Positions 1 through 6,598 of a DNA stretch of 16,717 bases are shown here, piece after piece; the stretch's first letter is position 1, and every line of letters begins with the position of its first letter. The translations under genes and the position numbers were made by a program. Where the stretch lies: positions 1-16,717 of the forward strand of contig JBKPSJ010000111.1 in NCBI GenBank assembly GCA_046765875.1, in the 5' to 3' direction. The notes beneath the pieces are model-generated. The model did no database searches and was not told the origin of the DNA. It saw only the letters and a program-made list of their open reading frames with translations. The stretch is from DASRHY01 sp046765875 (lineage in GTDB: Bacteria > Actinomycetota > Actinomycetes > Propionibacteriales > Kribbellaceae).

Positions 1-43
1 GTACAGAACAGCGGCAGTCCGGGACGCCGGCCTGACGAGGCTG

Positions 44-1336
44 CTACGCGGCGCCCGGGACGGCCTGGGTCGGTGGCACCACCGGGGTCGACGTACTTCG
101 CCGACCGGCTCCGACCAGGATCTGTATGACGACCAGCAGTACGAGGACGAGCAGGAGTGACCAGCCGAGTCGTGACGGTGAGATGTCGTTGCCCCAGAAC
201 AGAACAATGGCACCGAGCACGAGCGCGACCAGGCGCAACCACAGGGCGTTGGTGGTGACCCAGCGACCGGCGCTGCCGACCGGGCCGTCCGCCATGGCGC
301 CGCCTATGCTCTCCAGGCCGCCGTTGACAGTCGTGCGCACGGCCGTACCGGATCGGTTGGCGCCGATGAACCAGCCGGTGACGATCAGGATCAGCCCCAG
401 CCAGAAGATGACCTTCTGACCGCGCTCGAGGTACGCCAGCAGCGTGTCGTAGAAGACGCGGCTGGCCGGGCCGAATGACGAATCCGAGAGATGGTTGACG
501 AACAGTTGTCGCCCAGTTTTCAGAATCAGCAGCATCAGCAGGGCGTTGGCCGCGATCGCCGCACCGATGACGACCGTCATTCGCGCCCGGTTGCGTGCGA
601 ACAGGAGAGCCACCAGGTAGAGCAACCCGACGAGGATGATCAGCCACTGTGCCACCGGGTTGGCGAACGCGTAGATCGTGCGGGCCTGCTTCAGCTGAGG
701 CGCATCCATCAGCACGATCTGTTTGTCGACGTCGGGGATCGGCACGTTCTGCACGATCGTGAGTCCGCGGTCGACCAGGCGCTGCTTGACCTGCGTGATC
801 ACATCGGAGAGGTCGAGCACGACCTGATCACCCTCTAGCTGGATCGCGCCGGACTGGTCGCCCTGAAGCAGGCGCATGAATGCCGCTTGCGCCCTTGTGT
901 TGATTTGGGTCCACAGATCGGCGAAGGCGTCAGAGGCGAGGAACTCGCGTACCTGGCGGTCGATAAAGCTGTTGATCGCGGCCGACAGAGGCCCGACCAG
1001 ACGCTGCAGCCGCGGCCGGTCGTCGATAACACCGGCGAACACCTGATTCAGCAAACCCTCGATATCGACCTGTTGCTGGATCGCATCGGTGACCTTGGTC
1101 GCGATGACGTCCTGCACCTCGGGCGAGTTCACCAGCGGGCCCACGGTCTCCACGTAGCGCTGGCCGTCGTTCAGCGTGCGCTGTCCCCAGTACGCGACCG
1201 CCGCCGGTGTGGTCAGCAGTGCCGCGAGCACGACACAGATCACCACAGCGACCGAACGCCCCCTGGATGGCTGCTGGGACACCTGCGCCTGCGCCGGCTC
1301 TGCGGCACCGGCCGCCACGGGTACTGGGTCAGACAT
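44..1336 (-). CDS. Unrecognised six-segment membrane protein with large extracytoplasmic domain
   Basis: I do not recognise a named family. The 430-residue product has a Pro/Ala/Gln-rich cytoplasmic N-terminus, a membrane segment at about residues 28-50, a mostly helical domain of about 180 residues (50-230) predicted outside the membrane, then five more segments near 235-258, 265-285, 325-345, 380-396 and 402-420, and a short polar tail. The ectodomain begins YWGQRTLNDGQRYVETV and has no Cys pairs or catalytic motif I can see. The start at 1336 (MSDPVPVAAG) is preferred over an in-frame start at 1375 because GAGGAGG lies about 8 nt upstream of it. The gene follows the AI-2E-family permease on the same strand but is separated by 133 bp carrying its own copy of the shared TCATCC-N5-GGGTGA dyad, so it probably has its own promoter. 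Existence as a gene is well supported; function is unknown. Confidence 0.85.
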   Translation of the reverse strand: MSDPVPVAAGAAEPAQAQVSQQPSRGRSVAVVICVVLAALLTTPAAVAYWGQRTLNDGQRYVETVGPLVNSPEVQDVIATKVTDAIQQQVDIEGLLNQVFAGVIDDRPRLQRLVGPLSAAINSFIDRQVREFLASDAFADLWTQINTRAQAAFMRLLQGDQSGAIQLEGDQVVLDLSDVITQVKQRLVDRGLTIVQNVPIPDVDKQIVLMDAPQLKQARTIYAFANPVAQWLIILVGLLYLVALLFARNRARMTVVIGAAIAANALLMLLILKTGRQLFVNHLSDSSFGPASRVFYDTLLAYLERGQKVIFWLGLILIVTGWFIGANRSGTAVRTTVNGGLESIGGAMADGPVGSAGRWVTTNALWLRLVALVLGAIVLFWGNDISPSRLGWSLLLVLVLLVVIQILVGAGRRSTSTPVVPPTQAVPGAA

Positions 1337-1427
1337 GCTGTGCCTCCTCAACCGGCCGCCACCCCATGGCATCACGCCGCGGCTGGCGTACCCCGAAGAT
1401 CGTCTCTGTGCAGGTCGGCCGGAATCC

Positions 1428-1444
1428 TCACCCGAGGAGGATGA
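1428..1444 (-). promoter_or_regulatory. Shared dyad operator, copy 1
   Basis: On the plus strand this reads TCACCC-GAGGA-GGATGA; read towards the 44-1336 gene it is TCATCC-TCCTC-GGGTGA. The half-sites are inverted with a 5-nt spacer and one half differs from a perfect dyad by one base. It ends 91 nt from the start codon at 1336. A weak -10-like GACGAT lies 24-29 nt downstream of the box in the gene direction. It matches the other copies in form and distance. Binding by a MalT-type regulator is inferred. Confidence 0.65.
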
Positions 1445-1469
1445 TCCGGCCGCTCACGCGCCTCGGGCG

Positions 1470-2708
1470 TCACGACTGGCCCGAACCGACCTCAGTCGCG
1501 GCCTCCGTTGCTGCCTGTTTCGATAGGTCGGCGGCGGGGATTGACTCCGTCGGCACCGGTGGACCTGACTCCCGCTCGTCGCTCATGTCGCCGCCGGCGA
1601 GGAGCGCGTTGAGCCAGCGGGTCGAGGGATCGACATCCACCAGCAGCCCCTTGACCAGCAACGACATCGGGATCGCCAGCACGGCGCCCAGCGGACCCAG
1701 CACCCAGGCCCAGAACACCAGCGACACGAACGTGAGGGTCGTCGACAGGCCCACCACATCACCGACGACCTTCGGCTGGATGATCGACTGGAGGATGAAG
1801 TTGATGACGCAGTAGGCGACGATGACCCACAGCATCTTGTCCACGCCGCCGTCCAGCAGCGCCAGTATGGCCGGCGGGATGACGCCGATGACGAAGCCGA
1901 TGTTCGGGATGTAGTTGGTGATGAACGCCAGCAGCCCCCACAGCAGCGGCAGCGGGATCCCGAGAATATAGAGCACGGCCACGTCGAATGCTGCGACGAT
2001 GAGGCCGAAGATGGTCGAGACGATGAGGTACCGGACAGTGCCGCGCGCGAAGCCGGTCAGCCCTTCCGCGATCTCGGGCCTTGCGCGCGACATGATTCGA
2101 ATGCGCTGCGGGAACTGCGCTCCGTCGATGCCCATGAAGAAGAGGGCGATCACGATGAACGCGAGGTCCGAGAAGGCGCCGAGCAGCCCGTGCAGCCAGT
2201 CACGGAGCACGTTGACCAGGTCGCCCATATTGAGTGCACCCAGGGCCGATTGGATCTCGTCGGGACCGATGCCGCGATCGGCCAGCCAGTTGCGTAGGTT
2301 GTCGACCAGATTCTGGAAGTCGTCCTGATAGGTCGGCAGCAGCGTCGCCAGCCTGGCGAGCGAGAACGCAATCGACGCCGCCAGGCCGAAAACGATGAGG
2401 TACACGACGGCGAGTGCGGCGATGGTCGCCACCCACCGCGGTGCACCCCGCCTGACCAGCCGCCTCCGCAGCGGACTCACGGCGATCGTCAGGGTCAGCG
2501 CGAGGAAGAGCGGCGCGGCCAGGCCCTGGACGGCGCGCAGCCCGGCGCCCGCGAGCACAGCCCCGCCGAGGCCGAGCAGGACGATGATTCCCCGCGGGAG
2601 CGCCCACGACCCGGATCCGGCCTGGTCGCTACCGGAGCGTGCCGACGAGCCGTCCTGCGGTGTGGCCGGCTGTGCCGGCCCTGTGGACTCTGCGGACCCT
2701 GTGGACAC
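1470..2708 (-). CDS. AI-2E/PerM-family transporter (DUF20)
   Basis: A 412-residue polytopic membrane protein of the AI-2E transporter (PerM/YdiK-like) superfamily. After a roughly 35-residue Ser/Gly/Pro-rich cytoplasmic N-terminus come paired membrane segments at about 38-95, a soluble helical region around 125-180, and the family's conserved C-terminal core, including FITNYIPNIGFVIGVIPPA and QPKVVGDVVGLSTT followed by FWAWVLGPLGAVLAIP. Length is slightly above the usual 350-380 because of the N-terminal and C-terminal tails. The start is GTG at 2708, with AGGAAGGAG about 9 nt upstream. Members export or conduct varied small solutes, and some work as Na+/H+ antiporters; the AI-2 name is historical and the substrate here cannot be read. 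It is divergent from the DUF1269 gene and has its own dyad box 66 nt upstream. Family assignment is firm; substrate is unknown. Confidence 0.93.
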   Translation of the reverse strand: MSTGSAESTGPAQPATPQDGSSARSGSDQAGSGSWALPRGIIVLLGLGGAVLAGAGLRAVQGLAAPLFLALTLTIAVSPLRRRLVRRGAPRWVATIAALAVVYLIVFGLAASIAFSLARLATLLPTYQDDFQNLVDNLRNWLADRGIGPDEIQSALGALNMGDLVNVLRDWLHGLLGAFSDLAFIVIALFFMGIDGAQFPQRIRIMSRARPEIAEGLTGFARGTVRYLIVSTIFGLIVAAFDVAVLYILGIPLPLLWGLLAFITNYIPNIGFVIGVIPPAILALLDGGVDKMLWVIVAYCVINFILQSIIQPKVVGDVVGLSTTLTFVSLVFWAWVLGPLGAVLAIPMSLLVKGLLVDVDPSTRWLNALLAGGDMSDERESGPPVPTESIPAADLSKQAATEAATEVGSGQS

Positions 2709-2774
2709 CGTCCCGGGCTCCTTCCTGGCGTCCGTCTCCAGTATCGAACATCGCCAACATCGCTCCGGAGGGCA

Positions 2775-2791
2775 TCACCCACCTCGGATGA
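2775..2791 (-). promoter_or_regulatory. Shared dyad operator, copy 2 (AI-2E-family permease side)
   Basis: Plus strand TCACCC-ACCTC-GGATGA; towards the permease gene it reads TCATCC-GAGGT-GGGTGATGC. It ends 66 nt before the GTG start at 2708. A weak -10-like GATGTT lies 23-28 nt beyond it and a better GATACT at 30-35 nt. It is the permease-proximal site in the divergent 2709-2979 region, which has no other gene. Confidence 0.65.
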
Positions 2792-2834
2792 CCGCCCGCG
2801 CCGCCGGCGCGTGGTTTTGCACGTACCGGGGCGG

Positions 2835-2906
2835 CCATCACCCAAGCCATCACCCAAGCCATCACCCAAGCCATCACCCAAGCCATCACCCAAGCCATCA
2901 CCCAAG
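2835..2906. repeat. Six perfect 12-bp tandem repeats carrying TCACCC half-sites
   Basis: The unit CCATCACCCAAG is repeated six times with no mismatch across 72 bp, between the divergent AI-2E-family permease and DUF1269 genes. Each unit contains the TCACCC half-site of the shared dyad (GGGTGATGG on the minus strand), so the array is a run of same-direction half-sites about one helical turn apart. The sixth unit supplies the left arm of the full dyad at 2898-2914. Open frames through the array give only low-complexity peptides such as (SPKP)n and are not real genes. The array could vary in copy number between strains. Confidence 0.9.
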
Positions 2907-2914
2907 TGGGGTGA
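2898..2914 (+). promoter_or_regulatory. Shared dyad operator, copy 3 (exact), DUF1269 side
   Basis: An exact TCACCC-AAGTG-GGGTGA dyad overlapping the last tandem repeat. It ends 65 nt upstream of the ATG at 2980, nearly the same distance as the permease and DUF6325 copies. It is one of two perfect copies in the window. The likely target is the three-gene operon 2980-4500. Confidence 0.75.
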
Positions 2915-2922
2915 GGCGATCG

Positions 2923-2937
2923 CCCTCCCCGGGAGGG
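2923..2937. repeat. Perfect 7-bp inverted repeat in DUF1269 leader
   Basis: CCCTCCC and GGGAGGG are separated by a single C. The element begins 9 nt after the exact dyad operator and runs across the place where a -10 box would be expected (23-28 nt after the operator). It could be a second operator or simply GC-rich symmetry; no function can be read. Confidence 0.4.
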
Positions 2938-2979
2938 AGGCTGCAACCGACCAACCGCGTAGTCGATGGGAGTACAGCA

Positions 2980-3468
2980 ATGGCGACATTGACCGTCTGG
3001 AAGTTCGACAACCCGACGGGTGCCGACCAAGCAGTCGCCACCCTGGAGTCGCTTGCCAAGCAGGAGCTCATCAGGGTGCACGACGCCGCGACGGTGTCCT
3101 GGCCTCCGGCGGCGAAGAAGCCCAAAACCCGGCAGCTGCACAGCCTTGCCGGCGCCGGCGCGCTGGGCGGCATGTTCTGGGGCATGCTCTTCGGCCTGAT
3201 CTTCCTGGTGCCGTTCCTCGGCGCCGCGATCGGTGCGGCGACCGGTGCTCTGGCGGGGTCGCTGAGCGATGTCGGGATCGACGACGACTTCATCAAGTCC
3301 GCTCGCGATCAGATCACGCCGGGCACCTCGGCGCTGTTCCTGATGTCGAGCGAAGCGGTGCAGGACAAGGTGAAGGCCGCGTTCGCCGACAGCGGGCTCA
3401 ACCCCCACCTGATTCAGTCCAACCTGACCGAGGAGCAGGAGGTCGCGCTGCGGGAGATGATCGGCTAG
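2980..3468 (+). CDS. DUF1269 family membrane protein
   Basis: A 162-residue protein of the DUF1269 (COG4803) type. The N-terminus (MATLTVWKFDNPTGADQAV) matches the family's opening strand and helix, where a small ferredoxin-like fold is expected. Residues 57-94 form a Gly/Ala-rich hydrophobic hairpin (GALGGMFWGMLFGLIFLVP followed by GAAIGAATGALAG) of glycine-zipper character, as in this family. The C-terminal half has the typical ITPGTSALFLM stretch and ends in acidic helices. ATG at 2980 has GGGAG about 7 nt upstream. It leads an operon with the genes at 3520 and 4090. Family members are often linked to stress or envelope functions, but no biochemical role is established that I can cite. The exact dyad operator lies 65 nt upstream. 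Confidence 0.9.
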   Translation: MATLTVWKFDNPTGADQAVATLESLAKQELIRVHDAATVSWPPAAKKPKTRQLHSLAGAGALGGMFWGMLFGLIFLVPFLGAAIGAATGALAGSLSDVGIDDDFIKSARDQITPGTSALFLMSSEAVQDKVKAAFADSGLNPHLIQSNLTEEQEVALREMIG

Positions 3469-3519
3469 TCACATCGCCTATCGCCGCATCTGACGGCCCG
3501 AGCCTGCGAGCGTGACCAC

Positions 3520-4047
3520 ATGACTGGCGAGGCCGCGGCGGACCCGGCGCGGACCGCCGGGACGACCGGCGCCCACGTCTCCGCCGACTACGCCGGCGCG
3601 GTCTACGGATCGCTGCTGGCGGCTTCGGTGATCGTCGGCGCGAGTCCGCACCAGGTGGCGCCGCAGCCCCTCGCACTGATCGTGCTGTTGCTTGCCACGG
3701 GCATCGTGTTCTGGCTCGCCCACGCCTACGCGCAACTGTTCGGCGATCGCATGCACGGGGCCGCTCTCACGTTCGGCGAGGTCCGCGCTGTCGCCGCGCG
3801 GGAGTGGCCCATCGTCGAAGCCGCCGGACCGCCCGCCGCGGCGGCTGCCATCGCAGCGATCGCGGGGCTGCCCGATTCGACCGTCGCCTGGATCGCGTTG
3901 ATCACCGCGATCGCCGGTCAACTCGGGTGGGCGATCTACGCGGCGGCCAGGGCCGGCGCCAGCCGGTGGGTGATCGCCATTTCGGGTCTGGCCAACCTCG
4001 TACTGGGCCTGCTGCTCGTCGTACTGAAGGTAGTGGTCTCGCACTAG
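3520..4047 (+). CDS. Unrecognised small integral membrane protein
   Basis: A 175-residue, Ala-rich protein with about five hydrophobic segments (near residues 29-42, 48-68, 100-116, 121-142 and 148-172) and a hydrophilic N-terminus of about 25 residues. A short loop between the second and third segments (LFGDRMHGAALTFGEVRAVAAREW) carries most of its charge. I recognise no named family, though small membrane proteins of this form are common in actinobacteria. ATG at 3520 has only a weak GCGAG-type ribosome site. It starts 51 nt after the DUF1269 stop and ends 42 nt before the DUF7144 start, so co-transcription is likely. No catalytic motif is visible. Confidence 0.8.
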   Translation: MTGEAAADPARTAGTTGAHVSADYAGAVYGSLLAASVIVGASPHQVAPQPLALIVLLLATGIVFWLAHAYAQLFGDRMHGAALTFGEVRAVAAREWPIVEAAGPPAAAAAIAAIAGLPDSTVAWIALITAIAGQLGWAIYAAARAGASRWVIAISGLANLVLGLLLVVLKVVVSH

Positions 4048-4089
4048 AGCGTGACAACAAATGAAGACCGAGTGAATCGGAGACAGGTG

Positions 4090-4500
4090 ATGGCCTACAA
4101 CGATCCCACGCAGCCGCAGAACGTCTCGAGCTGGGCGCTCAGCGGCATCACGTTCGCCGCGATCATGCTCGTGACCATCGGTGCGTTCCAGGTGATCGAC
4201 GGTCTCGCGGCGATCCTCAACGACGAGATCTTCGTGAACGTGCGGGGTTATTCGTTCGACCTCGACATCACCGCCTGGGGCTGGATCCACCTGATCCTCG
4301 GAGCGCTGCTCATCGTCACCGGCATCGGACTGTTCTCGCGGGCGACCTGGGCAGGCATCGCGGCACTGTTCCTGTGCGTACTGAGCGCGATCGACAACTT
4401 CTTCTTCATTCCGTACTACCCGTTCTGGTCGATCCTCCTGGTCGGACTGAACTTCTGGGTCATCTGGGCGCTGACCCGCCCCGGCGCGATCCGTACCTGA
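4090..4500 (+). CDS. DUF7144-type four-segment membrane protein, paralogue A
   Basis: A 136-residue protein with four membrane segments, preceded by about 18 polar residues. Diagnostic stretches are ITAWGWIHLILGALLIVTG, GLFSRATWAGIAAL and YYPFWSILLVGLNFWVIWAL. It is clearly paralogous to the product of 5956-6444, which has GWGWVLLISGLL, GLFARQTWARITAI and AYPVWSLLMIALDV in the same order. ATG at 4090 is preferred over an in-frame GTG at 4051 because GGAGACAGG lies just upstream and the extra 13 residues are not shared with the paralogue. It is last in the DUF1269 operon and is followed by a strong hairpin. Function of the family is not known to me. Confidence 0.88.
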   Translation: MAYNDPTQPQNVSSWALSGITFAAIMLVTIGAFQVIDGLAAILNDEIFVNVRGYSFDLDITAWGWIHLILGALLIVTGIGLFSRATWAGIAALFLCVLSAIDNFFFIPYYPFWSILLVGLNFWVIWALTRPGAIRT

Positions 4501-4525
4501 CAGCCGTCACACCACCGCAGCACAC

Positions 4526-4552
4526 GGGCGGCCGGCCTTGAGCCGGCCGCCC
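4526..4552. terminator. Bidirectional hairpin terminator
   Basis: A perfect 11-bp GC-rich stem, GGGCGGCCGGC and its complement, closes a 5-nt CTTGA loop. It sits between the stop codons of the convergent genes ending at 4500 (plus) and 4573 (minus). No T-run follows on either side, as is common for high-GC actinobacterial terminators. Confidence 0.85.
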
Positions 4553-4572
4553 ACGGCGGCTTCAGCACAATC

Positions 4573-5409
4573 TCATGCCGGGGCTGCGGCGCCGTTCGGT
4601 CCTGCCTCCGGCGGGGTGGCCGGTGGTGTGGTCTGCGGCGTGCTCGGCGGTGTCGCCGGCGATGTGGTCGGCGGCGTGGTCGGCGGCGTGGTCGGCGGTG
4701 TCGCAGGCTCGGCAGCCGGCGCGGTCGGCTCTGTGGCGGCGGCCTGCGGTTCCTTGGCGGCCTTCTTCGACGTCTGCCGGGGTCGTGACAGCAGGCGTGA
4801 GACCAGGCCCTGGACCGCCGCGTCGCCGGACACCGCGCCGCCGCGGATCCGGTTGACCACCTCATCGGTGATGGATTCGCTCTGGTCGCGGATCATCGCT
4901 CGCACCCGCTCCGGCTCGGCGGCCAGGACCGCCATGACGTCGTCGAGCACGACGGCCACGAGTGGCCGAATCAGCCGGTCGAGCTGCGCGTCCACGGCGC
5001 CGTTGACGACGGGACTGGTGGCGACCCGCTGGGCCAGATCGTTCGCCGCGGTCGCCGCGGCCTGCCGGCCGCGATCGGTCTCGGCCGCGCCCCGCTCGGC
5101 CAGGTGGGTGATCAACGCGGAGACCCCCGACCCGGGTCGCCAGCGCGTCAGCCGCGGGCGCCGCCCGGTGAACCGGCCGACGGTCGAGGCGGCGGCGAGA
5201 GCGGCATCCTCGGCGTCGAACAGAGCGCCGACGGCGATGGTCGGCACCTGCCTGGCCGGGTTCGACGGCGCGACATAGCGGCCAGCCGTGTTGTCAAAGG
5301 TGAGGGCCACGATGCCGACCGTGACCGTCGTGCAGTAGCGCGCAGCGTCTCCCAGCCCCTCGACACGGTCTGCTCCGGCGTCGGGCGCTGGCGTTTCGGT
5401 CTCGGCCAT
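4573..5409 (-). CDS. Unrecognised protein with Pro/Thr-rich C-terminal tail
   Basis: A 278-residue soluble protein with no family I can name and no signal peptide or membrane segment. Residues 1-100 look globular (ARYCTTVTVGIVALTFDNT). Residues about 100-205 are helical with regularly spaced Leu/Val and acidic residues (VDAQLDRLIRPLVAVVLDDV, EPERVRAMIRDQSESI). After a short basic stretch (RPRQTSKKAAKEP) the last 65 residues are Pro/Thr/Ala-rich with PPTT-type repeats. ATG at 5409 has GGAGGA about 11 nt upstream; an in-frame GTG at 5439 is less likely. It is third in the minus-strand operon after DUF7144 and DUF6069, separated from the latter by 72 bp with an inverted repeat. The basic patch and disordered tail would fit a partner-binding or envelope-associated protein, but that is a guess. 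Confidence 0.8.
   Translation of the reverse strand: MAETETPAPDAGADRVEGLGDAARYCTTVTVGIVALTFDNTAGRYVAPSNPARQVPTIAVGALFDAEDAALAAASTVGRFTGRRPRLTRWRPGSGVSALITHLAERGAAETDRGRQAAATAANDLAQRVATSPVVNGAVDAQLDRLIRPLVAVVLDDVMAVLAAEPERVRAMIRDQSESITDEVVNRIRGGAVSGDAAVQGLVSRLLSRPRQTSKKAAKEPQAAATEPTAPAAEPATPPTTPPTTPPTTSPATPPSTPQTTPPATPPEAGPNGAAAPA
4664..4699. repeat. Three 12-bp tandem repeats inside the Pro/Thr tail
   Basis: GTGGTCGGCGGC occurs three times in a row, the third copy with a final T. On the minus strand each unit encodes a PPTT step of the tail of the 4573-5409 protein. The repeat keeps the frame, so copy number could change tail length without breaking the gene. Confidence 0.75.
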
Positions 5410-5435
5410 GGGTCTCACAGTCCTCCAGCGGTGCA

Positions 5436-5458
5436 CCACACCACGCCACCCGGTGTGG
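5436..5458. repeat. Inverted repeat between DUF6069 and the Pro/Thr-tail gene
   Basis: CCACACC and GGTGTGG flank a 9-nt spacer within the 72-bp gap upstream of the 5409 start. In minus-strand RNA it would form a 7-bp hairpin about 26 nt before the start codon. It may attenuate transcription or protect a processed end; no T-run is present. Confidence 0.4.
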
Positions 5459-5481
5459 ATGAATTCGACGGATGTTCCCGG

Positions 5482-5940
5482 TCATGCGACGGACCCCCGC
5501 AGCGCCCGCCGTGCGACTCCGCTGACGAGGGTGCCGATCGCGATCCCGATCACCGCGACGATCACGGCGGTGGCGATCTTCGACTCCGTGCTCGCGTCGG
5601 TGGTGAACGGCAGGATCGCGGCCAGCACGGTGACGAGCGCGACGATCCAGCCGAAGAAGGCGAACGGGCGCGGCGTCGAGATCAGCAGGAGATGGATCAG
5701 GGCTGTGGCAACGAGCGCGCCGGCGGCCGCGGCCAGCGCCAGTCCCCCGGTGCTGGCGTCACCGAAGGTCCCGGAGTCCTTCGGCGCCAGCACCGGGATG
5801 TCCAGCACGCCGCGCACGATGACGACGCCGACCGCTGCGACCAGGGCCGCCACCACCGCCGTGGCCAGACCGCCGGCCCACAAGGTGCGTGCGTCGACGG
5901 TCGGCCGGCGCGCGACGCCGCCGGAGGTGTAGGCCTGCAT
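5482..5940 (-). CDS. DUF6069 family membrane protein
   Basis: A 152-residue protein with four membrane segments, matching the DUF6069 pattern: a start near residue 18 with LWAGGLATAVVAALVAAVG, the short IPVLAPK loop, a central pair around LALAAAAGALVATALIHLLL and FFGWIVALVTVLAAILPF, then a polar DASTESKIATA loop before the last segment. ATG at 5940 has only a weak ribosome site, so translation may depend on the gene before it, which ends 15 nt upstream. It lies in the operon DUF7144-DUF6069-Pro/Thr-tail protein. Function is unknown; the family recurs as a small predicted membrane protein in actinobacteria. Confidence 0.82.
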   Translation of the reverse strand: MQAYTSGGVARRPTVDARTLWAGGLATAVVAALVAAVGVVIVRGVLDIPVLAPKDSGTFGDASTGGLALAAAAGALVATALIHLLLISTPRPFAFFGWIVALVTVLAAILPFTTDASTESKIATAVIVAVIGIAIGTLVSGVARRALRGSVA

Positions 5941-5955
5941 CGGGCGCGTTCCAGG

Positions 5956-6444
5956 TCAGGCGGTCGGTGTCGGACGGCCGGTGCGGTAGGCACGGTCGGC
6001 CTCCTCGGACGCCTCTCTGGCGTCCTCCCACGACCCCGGTTCCATTCCACCGAAGTTGTCTCGTACGCCTGACCACCGCGCGGTGAGGGCGAAGATGATG
6101 ATCACGTCGAGCGCGATCATCAGCAAGGACCAGACCGGGTACGCGCTGATCCACCCGACTTGCGCGATGGCGTGCAGCGACGCGATGACGATCGCGGTGA
6201 TCCGGGCCCACGTCTGCCGCGCGAAAAGCCCCGCGCCGGCCCCGACCATCAGCAGGCCGGAGATCAGGAGGACCCATCCCCACCCGGTCAGGTCGACGAC
6301 GACGAGGTTTCCCCGCACCATAGCCACGCGCTCGTCGTCGAGCAGCGCGATGAATCCTTCGAACACGTTGATCATGCCGACGATCAGGAGCATGGTTCCG
6401 GCGAAAACGGCCGCGCCGCTCCATACCCAGCTTCCTCTTGCCAT
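5956..6444 (-). CDS. DUF7144-type four-segment membrane protein, paralogue B
   Basis: A 162-residue paralogue of the 4090-4500 product, with the same four segments and the same conserved GWGW, GLFARQTWARI and YPVWSLL positions. It differs by a charged C-terminal extension of about 35 residues (for example EPGSWEDAREASEEADRAYR). ATG at 6444 (MARGSWVW) is chosen over ATG at 6453 because GAAGGG lies about 9 nt upstream of the first but directly abuts the second; the open frame extends to 6543 but those residues do not resemble the family. It leads the operon 6444-4573. An exact TCACCC-N5-GGGTGA dyad lies 88 nt upstream. Confidence 0.88.
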   Translation of the reverse strand: MARGSWVWSGAAVFAGTMLLIVGMINVFEGFIALLDDERVAMVRGNLVVVDLTGWGWVLLISGLLMVGAGAGLFARQTWARITAIVIASLHAIAQVGWISAYPVWSLLMIALDVIIIFALTARWSGVRDNFGGMEPGSWEDAREASEEADRAYRTGRPTPTA

Positions 6445-6532
6445 CTGTGGCATCCCTTCTCGGTGCGTGGGCGGCGTCCGGGCGCGGCGCTGCCCGCAGG
6501 TGGATCGTGACGCTGCCACGCAGCGACACGGA

Positions 6533-6549
6533 TCACCCTGCAAGGGTGA
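6533..6549 (-). promoter_or_regulatory. Shared dyad operator, copy 4 (exact), DUF7144-DUF6069 operon
   Basis: An exact TCACCC-TGCAA-GGGTGA dyad in the 137-bp gap between the first MalT-like regulator gene and the DUF7144 gene on the same strand. It ends 88 nt before the start at 6444, close to the 91 nt of copy 1. A -10-like CACGAT lies 24-29 nt beyond it. The same symmetry could form a short hairpin in RNA downstream of the regulator gene, but a 6-bp stem is weak for a terminator. Confidence 0.75.
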
Positions 6550-6554
6550 GAATG

Positions 6555-6598
6555 CGGTCTCAGGCCGCGATCAGGCCGCCATCAGGCTGGGATCAGGC
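6555..6598. repeat. Four imperfect 11-bp phased repeats across the regulator's stop codon
   Basis: Four successive 11-bp units end in TCAGGC: CGGTCTCAGGC, CGCGATCAGGC, CGCCATCAGGC and TGGGATCAGGC. They begin 5 nt after dyad operator copy 4 and run into the last codons of the 6582-9293 gene, whose stop codon lies in the third unit. The 11-bp period is about one helical turn, so the units present the same DNA face. Confidence 0.7.

Noticed and set aside
2835..2906. CRISPR-like repeat array
   Set aside because: Units are 12 bp and directly adjacent, with no spacers and no cas genes.
2811..2989. Open frames through the tandem repeat array giving (SPKP)n, (HHPS)n and (DGLG)n peptides
   Set aside because: They exist in several frames only because the 12-bp repeat has no stop in them; none has a sensible start, ribosome site or non-repetitive core.
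5759..6529. A 256-codon minus-strand open frame over the DUF6069 and DUF7144 genes
   Set aside because: It is Arg-rich with no family resemblance and lies out of frame with two well-supported membrane proteins.
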